Assembly: GCF_002269255.1 (NCBI RefSeq)
Contig: NZ_CP022823.1
Location: forward strand, 4,836,001 to 4,900,000
Length of the DNA stretch: 64,000 nt
Direction of reading: 5' to 3'
DNA from: Klebsiella quasivariicola
GTDB lineage: Bacteria; Pseudomonadota; Gammaproteobacteria; Enterobacterales; Enterobacteriaceae
In this document: in pieces, positions 39,631-46,954 of the stretch
Numbering within the stretch: position 1 is the first letter of the stretch
Layout of the letters: each line of letters opens with the position of its first letter
Translations under genes and position numbers: made by a program
Notes under the pieces: model-generated
What the model was told of the DNA's origin: nothing
The model's database searches: none
The model's input: the letters and a program-made list of their open reading frames with translations, nothing else

Positions 39631-41310
39631 ATGTCACTTATTCAAAACCCGATATTACGCGGCTTCAATGCCGACCCCAGTATTATTCGCGTCGAGGATA
39701 CGTACTATATTGCCAACTCGACGTTTGAGTGGTTTCCGGGCGTGCGTTTACATGAGTCGAAGGACCTGAAAAACTGGAACCTGCTGCCTTCGCCGCTCTC
39801 CACCACCACCCTGCTGGACATGAAGGGCAACCCCTCCTCCGGCGGCATTTGGGCGCCGGCGCTCTCCTGGGCCGACGGACAATTCTGGTTGGTGTATACC
39901 GATGTGAAGGTCACCGAAGGCGCCTTTAAAGACATGACCAACTACCTGACCACGGCGAAGGATATTCGGGGCCCGTGGAGCGACCCGATCAAGCTGAACG
40001 GCGTCGGGTTTGACGCCTCGCTGTTCCATGACGACGATGGCCGGAAATATATCGTCCAGCAAACCTGGGATCACCGGGAGTACCATCACCCCTTCGATGG
40101 CATTACCTTAACGGAGCTGGATACCAAAACACTGAAGTTAATGCCGGAAACCGCGCGCACCATCTACCGCGGCACCGCCGTGGCGCTGGTCGAGGGGCCG
40201 CACCTCTATAAACTGAACGGCTACTACTATCTGTTTGCCGCCCAGGGCGGCACCGTGTTTACCCACCAGGAGGTGGTGGCGCGGTCGAAAACCCTCGAGG
40301 CCGACAGCTTCGAAACCGAGCCGGGCGACGTGTTCTTAACCAACGTCGACACCCCGGATAGCTACATCCAGAAACAGGGTCATGGCGCACTGGTCTCCAC
40401 CCCGGAAGGCGAATGGTATTACGCCTCGCTCTGCGCCCGGCCGTGGAATCGCCCGGGGGAATCCATCTACGATCCCCGCGGCTGGTCAACCCTAGGCCGG
40501 GAAACCGCGATCCAGAAAGTATACTGGGACGACGAAGGCTGGCCGCGTATTGAAGGCGGTCACGGCGGGAAAACCTTCGTCGAAGGGCCGAAAGACGCCA
40601 TCTTCACCGAAAGCGCCAGCGATAACAGCCAGCAGGATGACTTTACCTCGCCAGCGCTCGACCCGAACTGGAATACCCTGCGGGTGCCGTTTACGGCCAA
40701 AATGGGCACCACCGGCGACGGCAAATTAACCTTAATCGGCCAGGGTTCGTTAGCCAATACGCATGACCTGTCGCTGATTGCCCGCCGCTGGCAGGCCTTC
40801 TATTTTGATGCCGCGGTGAAGGTGAAATTCGAGCCCTTCAGCTACCAACAGATGGCCGGGTTAACGAATTACTATAACGACCGCCACTGGAGCTTCGTCT
40901 TCCTGACCTGGAATGAAATTAACGGCAAGGTCATCGAAGTTGGCGAAAATAATCGCGGGAAATACACGTCGTACCTGAAGGATAACGCCATCAAGGTGCC
41001 GGACGGCGTGGAATACGTCTGGTTCCGGACCAAAGTCCGCAAGCAGACCTACAGCTATGAATACAGCTTCGATGGCGTGACGTTCACCGAGATCCCGGTT
41101 CAACTCGATGCCGCGGTACTGTCCGATGACTATGTGTTGCAGAGCTACGGCGGGTTCTTTACCGGGGCGTTCGTCGGCCTGGCGGCGGTAGACTACGCCG
41201 GGTACGGCACCCAGGCTGAGTTTTATCAGTTCAAGTATCAGGAGCTGGGCGATAGGTTAGCGGCCGATGGCAGTTACAGCTGGGAGGCTGGCGAGACGCG
41301 GGATAAGTAA
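39631..41310 (+). CDS. xynB: GH43 beta-xylosidase
   Basis: This is a 559-residue cytoplasmic glycosidase with no signal peptide. The five-bladed propeller catalytic domain has the expected residues: D15 as base (NADPSII), D128 as pKa modulator (GVGFDASLFHDD) and E188 as acid (LVEGPHLYK). The numbers agree within two of those in the Selenomonas enzyme. From about residue 330 a beta-sandwich (GH43 C2) domain follows, typical of xylo-oligosaccharide-releasing members. It would release xylose from imported xylosides for XylA. AAAGGTG precedes the start, and a strong terminator follows the stop. Confidence 0.93.
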   Translation: MSLIQNPILRGFNADPSIIRVEDTYYIANSTFEWFPGVRLHESKDLKNWNLLPSPLSTTTLLDMKGNPSSGGIWAPALSWADGQFWLVYTDVKVTEGAFKDMTNYLTTAKDIRGPWSDPIKLNGVGFDASLFHDDDGRKYIVQQTWDHREYHHPFDGITLTELDTKTLKLMPETARTIYRGTAVALVEGPHLYKLNGYYYLFAAQGGTVFTHQEVVARSKTLEADSFETEPGDVFLTNVDTPDSYIQKQGHGALVSTPEGEWYYASLCARPWNRPGESIYDPRGWSTLGRETAIQKVYWDDEGWPRIEGGHGGKTFVEGPKDAIFTESASDNSQQDDFTSPALDPNWNTLRVPFTAKMGTTGDGKLTLIGQGSLANTHDLSLIARRWQAFYFDAAVKVKFEPFSYQQMAGLTNYYNDRHWSFVFLTWNEINGKVIEVGENNRGKYTSYLKDNAIKVPDGVEYVWFRTKVRKQTYSYEYSFDGVTFTEIPVQLDAAVLSDDYVLQSYGGFFTGAFVGLAAVDYAGYGTQAEFYQFKYQELGDRLAADGSYSWEAGETRDK

Positions 41311-41321
41311 GGGAGTGTGAG

Positions 41322-41352
41322 CCCACGCTACCGGTAAGGTAGCGTGGGTTTT
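41322..41352 (+). terminator. Terminator after xynB
   Basis: An 11-bp GC-rich stem (41322-41332 with 41338-41348), a five-base loop and TTTT lie 12 bases past the xynB stop. It probably marks the end of the core segment; sequence to the right is the accessory island. Confidence 0.85.
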
Positions 41353-42197
41353 GTGGAATGCGGGAACGCAAAGGTTATGTCCTCCCGATTTTTTCAGGCT
41401 TGCGTCGCAGGCGGCGAACGCGGTCTCCACTCCCACAGCAAGATCCGTCGTAATACTTAAAAAGCGATCCACCTGGAATCGCCGCATCTGGTGGGTTGAT
41501 CGGCAAGGATTTTGCGAGCATCATCGCATTTATTTAGCTGCCACTGTAACGCTATGCCCTCCAGCACGACCCTGCAACACGCGATCGAGAACATCACTAT
41601 CTGGCGCAAAGGCGAACAGCGTGCGCCGCATAAGCCACTGTTGCTGCTGTACGTCCTCTCACAGTACCAGCGCGGCCATGCGCGGATGTTCGACTACGCC
41701 TCGGAGATACGCGATGAGCTGCATAGCCTGCTGGAACGCTTTGGCCCGCAGCGCCGCCAGTACCGGCCGGATATGCCCTTCTGGCGCCTGAAAGGCGACG
41801 GCTTCTGGGAGCTGCACAACAGCGACCAGTGTTCAACCCAGGGCAGCAGACAGCCGCCCGGCAAAGAGCTGGAGCTCTGCCACGTCGCCGGCGGCTTCGA
41901 TGAGCCGCATTTTGCGTTACTCAACAAAAATAAGAGGCTGATCAATACCCTCGCCCATCAGATCCTCGAGGCGCATTTCCCGGAGAGTATTCAGGAAGAA
42001 CTGGCTGAAGAGATGGGATTTGATCTGCAGCAGATCCGTAAAGAGCGCGACCCGCATTTTCGCCAGCAGGTGCTGCGCGCCTATAACTATGAGTGCGCTA
42101 TCTGCGGCTTCAATATGCGCCATGATAATACCTCCGTCGCCCTGGAAGCGGCTCATATCAAATGGAAGCAGCACGGCGGCCCCTGCGAAATCCCTAA

Positions 42198-43393
42198 GGA
42201 AGGTGCGAACAAGTTCCTGATATGAGATCATCATATTCATCCGGAGCGCATCCCAGAGGGACATCATGAGCCATCAACTCACCTTCGCCGATAGTGAATT
42301 CAGCACTAAGCGCCGTCAGACCCGAAAAGAGATTTTCCTCTCCCGCATGGAGCAGATTCTGCCATGGCAGAATATGACCGCTGTCATCGAGCCGTTTTAT
42401 CCCAAGGCGGGCAATGGCCGACGGCCCTATCCGCTGGAGACCATGCTGCGTATTCACTGCATGCAGCATTGGTACAACCTGAGCGACGGTGCCATGGAAG
42501 ATGCCCTGTACGAAATCGCCTCCATGCGCCTGTTTGCCCGATTATCCCTGGATAGCGCCCTGCCGGATCGCACCACCATCATGAATTTCCGCCACCTGCT
42601 CGAGCAGCATCAACTGGCCCGTCAATTGTTCAAGACCATCAATCGCTGGCTGGCCGAAGCAGGCGTCATGATGACCCAAGGCACTTTGGTGGATGCCACC
42701 ATCATTGAGGCACCCAGCTCTACCAAGAACAAAGAGCAGCAACGCGATCCGGAGATGCATCAGACCAAGAAAGGCAATCAGTGGCACTTTGGCATGAAGG
42801 CCCACATTGGTGTCGATGCCAAGAGTGGCCTGACCCACAGCCTGGTCACCACCGCGGCCAACGAGCATGACCTCAATCAGCTGGGTAATCTGCTTCATGG
42901 AGAGGAGCAATTTGTCTCAGCCGATGCCGGCTACCAAGGAGCGCCACAGCGCGAGGAGCTGGCCGAGGTGGATGTGGACTGGCTGATCGCCGAGCGTCCC
43001 GGCAAGGTAAAAACCTTGAAGCAGCATCCGCGCAAGAACAAAACGGCCATCAACATCGAATACATGAAAGCCAGCATCCGTGCCAGGGTGGAGCACCCGT
43101 TTCGCATCATCAAGCGGCAGTTCGGCTTCGTGAAAGCCAGATACAGGGGGCTGCTGAAAAACGATAACCAACTGGCGATGTTATTCACCCTGGCCAACCT
43201 GTTTCGGGTGGACCAAATGATACGTCAGTGGGAGAGATCTCAGTAAAAACCGGAAATAACGCCAGAAATGGTGGAAAAAATAGCCTAAATAGGCTGATTC
43301 GATGTGTTTGCGGGAAAAAAATCGGCCCAGATCCGCGAAATTTTAATCAGCGAGTCAGCTTGGGAAGAAATGACCTGCTTATTCGCACCTTCC
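42198..43393 (+). mobile_element. Complete IS5-group insertion sequence (ISKpn26-like), 1196 bp
   Basis: Ends are GGAAGGTGCGAACAAG at 42198 and the inverse CTTATTCGCACCTTCC ending at 43393, matching over most of 16 positions. The 4-bp target duplication CTAA lies at 42194-42197 and 43394-43397, fitting the YTAR preference of IS5. The transposase gene is intact. Size equals ISKpn26 as I remember it and is one base more than IS5 itself. Confidence 0.93.
42266..43246 (+). CDS. insH: IS5-family transposase (InsH-like)
   Basis: The 326-residue DDE transposase differs from E. coli InsH at only a few remembered positions. The DDE residues sit in LVDATIIEAP, VSADAGYQGA and RARVEHPFRIIK. The start MSHQLTFADSEFS lies 68 bases inside the left end. 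With intact ends and transposase the element is probably active. Confidence 0.95.
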   Translation: MSHQLTFADSEFSTKRRQTRKEIFLSRMEQILPWQNMTAVIEPFYPKAGNGRRPYPLETMLRIHCMQHWYNLSDGAMEDALYEIASMRLFARLSLDSALPDRTTIMNFRHLLEQHQLARQLFKTINRWLAEAGVMMTQGTLVDATIIEAPSSTKNKEQQRDPEMHQTKKGNQWHFGMKAHIGVDAKSGLTHSLVTTAANEHDLNQLGNLLHGEEQFVSADAGYQGAPQREELAEVDVDWLIAERPGKVKTLKQHPRKNKTAINIEYMKASIRARVEHPFRIIKRQFGFVKARYRGLLKNDNQLAMLFTLANLFRVDQMIRQWERSQ

Positions 43394-43755
43394 CTAACGG
43401 CCTGGCGCTCTGCGCAATTCACCATAAGGCTTTTGATAAAGGCTCCATTGGTCTGGATGAGGATATGCGCATCCAGGTTTCGCCAGCGGTGAACGGCGGG
43501 GGCATCGTTGGCAGGCTGTTCTGGGATTTTGATGGTAAGCCGATTACCTTGCCGCAGGGGAAGGAATGCTATCCGCAAGAAGGGTTTGTGGCGTGGCACC
43601 GGCGTGAGGTGTTCAGGGGATGAGGGGGGGATGGTGTGTGGCAATGAGCGGGATTAGTGTTTGCTTAGCTTTGCATCCCTCAGCCTGTTGTCAACCTTCT
43701 AAACAGGCATCAAACACGCCGGGGAAACATAAAGGGGATCAAACGCCCCGCAGAA

Positions 43756-44247
43756 TTAGGCTGAAGGACGCTCGTTCCATGCATCACTGAACTGAATATT
43801 CCCGTCGTGGATCCTCCAGGTGATTTTCTCATATTGCAGGCTAACGCTTTCAACATGGTTAATTTTGTCATTCGAGGAAAGTTTGCAATTAGGTACACCA
43901 CAGTTAACCCCGGTTATTCTGACCTGCTCCATAAGTACAGAATAATAGGCCACTTCCTGCCCTGCGTGGTTGATATGGTAAAACTTGATTTCTGCACTTT
44001 GTAGCGCCTGCCCCGTTGCGGCGGCCTTGTAAAGGTATGGGGTCGAACTATCCACTTCTTTTTCAATCATCATTGACGAATGCTGACGCGTGCCCGTAAC
44101 TTTCCCATTAGCACTGTCCACAGGCAGATTAACACCATGACTCAATCCGATGATTTCGATACTTCCCTCTCGATCCTGAACATCAACTGACCCTTTAATA
44201 TCTGCGCCACCATCGTCTTTAAGCCACATATACGGAGGAATTGGCAT
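43756..44247 (-). CDS. hcp: Hcp-family type VI secretion tube protein
   Basis: The 163-residue protein has Hcp features: MPIPPYMWLKDDGGADIKGSV at the start (cited in part), EIIGLSHGVN, HSSMMIEKEVDSSTPYL and the C-terminal VSLQYEKITW with IQFSDAW. Length is standard. Hcp hexamers form the tube expelled by the T6SS and carry effectors inside. No other T6SS genes are nearby, so this is an orphan Hcp that would use the main apparatus. It is last in a three-gene minus-strand unit with an effector and its probable immunity gene. Confidence 0.88.
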   Translation of the reverse strand: MPIPPYMWLKDDGGADIKGSVDVQDREGSIEIIGLSHGVNLPVDSANGKVTGTRQHSSMMIEKEVDSSTPYLYKAAATGQALQSAEIKFYHINHAGQEVAYYSVLMEQVRITGVNCGVPNCKLSSNDKINHVESVSLQYEKITWRIHDGNIQFSDAWNERPSA

Positions 44248-44248
44248 C

Positions 44249-44515
44249 TCATTTGCTCCTTATCGTTGAAATGAACTGCAATGTCATAATGTAAAGTACA
44301 GTTGAAAGGAATATCACTATTATCAGCGATATATAAAAGAAAGTGTCATACATCGTATCGGCATTCACACTCCCGAATAAGAAGTGGCAAACATCCCTTG
44401 CGATATCATAATCGAGATAGATTTCCGGCCTTGGAAGTGCACGTCCCAGAACCAAAAACAGCAATATAAAATAAATAATCTTACTTATTTTACGGGCAAG
44501 AGATGTTAGAGCCAC
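44249..44515 (-). CDS. Putative immunity protein, two-helix membrane protein
   Basis: I do not recognise it by sequence. I chose the GTG at 44513-44515, nine bases after GGAGG; a longer form could start at a GTG at 44539. The product of about 88 residues has helices near both ends (KIIYFILLFLVLG and FFYISLIIVIFLSTVLYIM) and a loop (PRPEIYLDYDIARDVCHFLF) expected in the periplasm. It overlaps the effector's 3' end by 26 bases and lies between effector and hcp, the usual place of an immunity gene. A periplasm-exposed inhibitor fits a peptidoglycan-targeting effector. Confidence 0.6.
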   Translation of the reverse strand: MALTSLARKISKIIYFILLFLVLGRALPRPEIYLDYDIARDVCHFLFGSVNADTMYDTFFYISLIIVIFLSTVLYIMTLQFISTIRSK

Positions 44516-45011
44516 TGGCAACAACCTCCACCCAACCACGAGCCATAAGGGAACGCATGCAGGGAACCTGAACCAGTGATGTATTCATGAGCGCATTCCG
44601 GATCATGGAAAAATCAGAATTATGGGCGATAGTAATACAACCCTCGGAAACCGTACCCGGATGCAAACGGAAGTTACCACGTTTCACACCTTCGACCCAC
44701 GTCTCATCGTCGATTCCGTGGTCATCACGCCATAATGCAAACCAATCGCTTTTACCAAATTCACGATAACCTATAATCTTATTGACCGTATCCTTAATTT
44801 CTCGTCCCTTTTGAGAAAACCAGTTTCCTTCATTGCGGTCAACAATCCAGTATTTTCCCAAGGGCAGCGGACCATCTTTTACTACTGCGCTGCATGCAGC
44901 TTTATTGCGATATACACCTCGCCCTGAATGCGCCATAAAAACACCGACACCGTACAAATTGAAAGGTGCATAATCAGCACCATTTAATATCAATTTTCCC
45001 TGTAGAGCCAT
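44490..45011 (-). CDS. Tlde1-like T6SS effector (DUF2778, L,D-transpeptidase fold)
   Basis: The 173-residue protein resembles DUF2778 proteins. It has the catalytic pattern of L,D-transpeptidase-like enzymes, H117-x4-S122-x2-C125 in the segment RLHPGTVSEGCITI, and the preceding PLPLGKYWIVDRNEGNWFS strand. The Salmonella homologue Tlde1 cuts or exchanges D-amino acids of peptidoglycan stem peptides in the target's periplasm. There is no signal peptide, as expected for a T6SS cargo. Its gene heads the minus-strand unit with the immunity candidate and hcp. Only a weak GGAACGATGG lies upstream of the ATG. Confidence 0.8.
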   Translation of the reverse strand: MALQGKLILNGADYAPFNLYGVGVFMAHSGRGVYRNKAACSAVVKDGPLPLGKYWIVDRNEGNWFSQKGREIKDTVNKIIGYREFGKSDWFALWRDDHGIDDETWVEGVKRGNFRLHPGTVSEGCITIAHNSDFSMIRNALMNTSLVQVPCMRSLMARGWVEVVASGSNISCP

Positions 45012-45259
45012 GATATACCATCGTTCCTTAATTATTTTAGATATGGTAGTGGTTGGTTTAGAAAGGTTCCAGAGTTAGGCTATGATTTTCAGATAATATT
45101 AATTTTATTAGGGGTTGGGTTAAAGCATTAGGTAGTATGTAGTGGCTGTGTTTGTTGTTATATCAGAGATAATTGGCAATCATCTTATAAATGAACAAGC
45201 ATTTCACTAAATTCTTTTGGTGGTGTTTTTTTCGCAATAAACAAGTACCAAGCAATCGT
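45012..45259. other. Upstream region of the T6SS effector module
   Basis: AT-rich sequence with no convincing gene. It should contain the promoter of the minus-strand effector unit. Short reading frames here are low quality and partly overlap the tail of a decayed restriction gene. Confidence 0.4.
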
Positions 45260-45711
45260 TGTTGGCGAGGATCCTCTGAATACTTTCGGGGGAGCGATCG
45301 GTCCGGATCTGCTGGGCCAGTTAGTCGATCATCTCCGAAGGCGCTAGCAGCTGCCGGTAAGCCGCTTCATCAAAGCCGCCTGCTACCTGGTTATCAATCA
45401 GCTCTTTTTTTGTCGGCTGGGTGTTGCCTTTACGGTGTTTACAACCTTCGGCGTTGGCGATTTCACAGAAGCCGTCAGTTCTGAGCCGTCAGAAAGGCAT
45501 ATTGGGATAGTCAGTGCGTCGCTTGGGGCCAAACTCTTTCAGCAGGTGGGTAAGCGGTTCGTGGATCTCAAGGCCGTAGTTAAACAGGCGCGGGTGGCCA
45601 GCTTTGTACTGCGACAACACATCCAGCAGCAGCAACGGCTTATGCGGCGCGCATACGTCACCCTGACGCCACACAGAGACGTGCCGATTGCAGTGATTCG
45701 AGAGATCTCAT
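45260..45711 (-). pseudogene. Decayed second copy of the HNH restriction endonuclease (N-terminal part)
   Basis: Read on the minus strand from an ATG at 45709-45711, the remnant encodes VWRQGDVCAPHKPLLLLDV (homologous to IWRKGEQRAPHKPLLLLYV of the gene at 41554), then NMPF, a TGA where the intact gene has Trp (45489-45491), DGFCEIANAEGCKHRKGN, VAGGFDEAAYRQLL, a TAA, and LAQQI ... SPESIQ, which parallels LAHQI ... PESIQ. A frameshift near 45665 separates the start from the rest. The HNH half is missing. This is a long-dead, divergent paralogue in opposite orientation, so the island has received this enzyme type twice. Confidence 0.82.
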
Positions 45712-45922
45712 AGGAATGAACCAGGTAACAGGCTGATGTTATTGCGATCATGCTCGCAAAAGCGGTGAAATTCAATTGTTGCTCGTCACGTTGATGAGAG
45801 AGAAATCGATGCTTTAAGTCTGTAACTCTGAAAGGTAAACTGGGCCCATTCACAGGAATTGTAAATCACGCATCGCTTAAAAGCTGATACACAAGGCCGT
45901 GCGTACAAACGCAGGAAGGCAT

Positions 45923-46843
45923 ATGACCAGTCGTCCCCAGATGATAATCAACGTGTTACAGGCGAATCCCGGCCAGCAGTTCACTGCCCGCCAACTGGCG
46001 CAGAAAATCATCGATCACTACAGTACAGAACTGGCTGAGAAACGTAAAAATCCACGTTTTGCTAGCGATGAGGCTTTTTTAAGTCAAATTACCGCTGAAG
46101 TTGGTGGCAGTCGGACAGTTAAAGCGAAAGCTATGTGTCCGCAGGTGATGACGCGTGATAAGCCAAGACCACGATTGTTTTATTGGGGGGAATCTGTGGT
46201 TGAACAGGCGGATCCTAATGTAGCCCCCGAACCAACGGTTGAAACAGTTAGCTTTACCGAGCATTCGTTGTATCCGCTCCTGATTGATTACCTTTCACAG
46301 GAAGAGGGGTTATTGTGCCGTCGTATTGACGAAAAGCGTTCCAGTAACAACAAAGGGTTGGGTGGCAACCATTGGCTTTATCCTGATATTGTCGCATTAG
46401 AGCCTCTTGATAAAGAGTGGGATGATGTGGTTCAAAACTGCGTTCGACATAGCGTAGGGCGTTTGACACGGCTATGGTCTTTTGAGGTGAAAAAACAGCT
46501 AAACCGTAGCAATGTGCGTGAATGTTTCTTCCAGGCAGTCAGCAATTCCAGTTGGGCGCATTTCGGCTATCTGGTGGCGACTGAAATTAACGAAGATAAG
46601 CAGCGTAGCGTGGAGCGTGAACTTCAGATGCTCTGTGCGCTGCACGGTATTGGAGTGATCCTCCTGGATCCACATGATTTATCTAATAGCCAGACATTGA
46701 TCCCAGCGCGTGAACGTACCAGCGTGGACTGGCAGTCAGTGAACCGTCTGGTGGAAGAGAATCGGGATTTTAAAGATTTTATTGAACTGGTGGGGGAATA
46801 CCATCAGACTGGGAAAATTCATAAAACCCTATGGAATAAATAG
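45923..46843 (+). CDS. COG2958-like protein: N-terminal HTH, C-terminal PD-(D/E)XK-like domain
   Basis: The 306-residue protein starts at the ATG after AGGAAGG. Residues 1-75 look like a HARE/winged-helix module (MIINVLQANPGQQFTARQLAQKI). The C-terminal half contains LYPDIVALEP and, about 35 residues on, LWSFEVKKQLNRS, giving the D...E-x-K spacing of PD-(D/E)XK nucleases. Related genes are frequent near type I restriction loci; function is not established, but a modification-dependent or Hsd-associated nuclease is plausible. It is convergent with hsdR across a shared bidirectional terminator. No second domain or frameshift is seen. Confidence 0.7.
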   Translation: MTSRPQMIINVLQANPGQQFTARQLAQKIIDHYSTELAEKRKNPRFASDEAFLSQITAEVGGSRTVKAKAMCPQVMTRDKPRPRLFYWGESVVEQADPNVAPEPTVETVSFTEHSLYPLLIDYLSQEEGLLCRRIDEKRSSNNKGLGGNHWLYPDIVALEPLDKEWDDVVQNCVRHSVGRLTRLWSFEVKKQLNRSNVRECFFQAVSNSSWAHFGYLVATEINEDKQRSVERELQMLCALHGIGVILLDPHDLSNSQTLIPARERTSVDWQSVNRLVEENRDFKDFIELVGEYHQTGKIHKTLWNK

Positions 46844-46884
46844 CCACTGTCAGCTCAGGTCTGAGCTAATACAGCTAATATATA

Positions 46885-46918
46885 AGAATGGCAAGTCCCT
46901 TAAAGAACTTGCCATTCT
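46885..46918. terminator. Bidirectional terminator between COG2958-like gene and hsdR
   Basis: An 11-bp stem AGAATGGCAAG / CTTGCCATTCT (46885-46895 with 46908-46918) lies between convergent genes. T-rich sequence follows on the plus strand (TGTTC) and the minus strand (TATATTAG), so either direction could end here. Confidence 0.7.
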
Positions 46919-46954
46919 GTTCAACTAACAACTTTGCATCATGAGTTGAAGCAT

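Larger units (their letters stand above)
41554..43623 (+). pseudogene. Probable phosphorothioate-DNA-dependent HNH restriction endonuclease, split by IS5-group element
   Basis: Joining 41554-42197 with 43398-43623 (removing the element and one copy of CTAA) restores one frame of 289 codons without error. The N-terminal half carries RAPHKPLLLLYVLSQY, typical of small sulfur-binding-domain plus HNH type IV enzymes of the SprMcrA/EcoWI kind. The HNH part has CAICGF, ALEAAHIKW, and, after the junction, NGLALCAIHHKAFD. The insertion falls between CEIP and NGLAL, separating the AAHI from the catalytic LCAIHH half, so nuclease activity must be lost. Both halves are otherwise intact, implying a recent event. 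Substrate specificity is inferred from family resemblance. Confidence 0.8.

Noticed and set aside
43228..43623. 131-codon frame as an independent gene
   Set aside because: Its first part is IS right-end sequence; only the part from 43398 is the displaced 3' end of the HNH gene.
45191..45713. Plus-strand frames of 97 and 92 codons
   Set aside because: They overlap the decayed restriction gene on the other strand and have no homology that I recognise.
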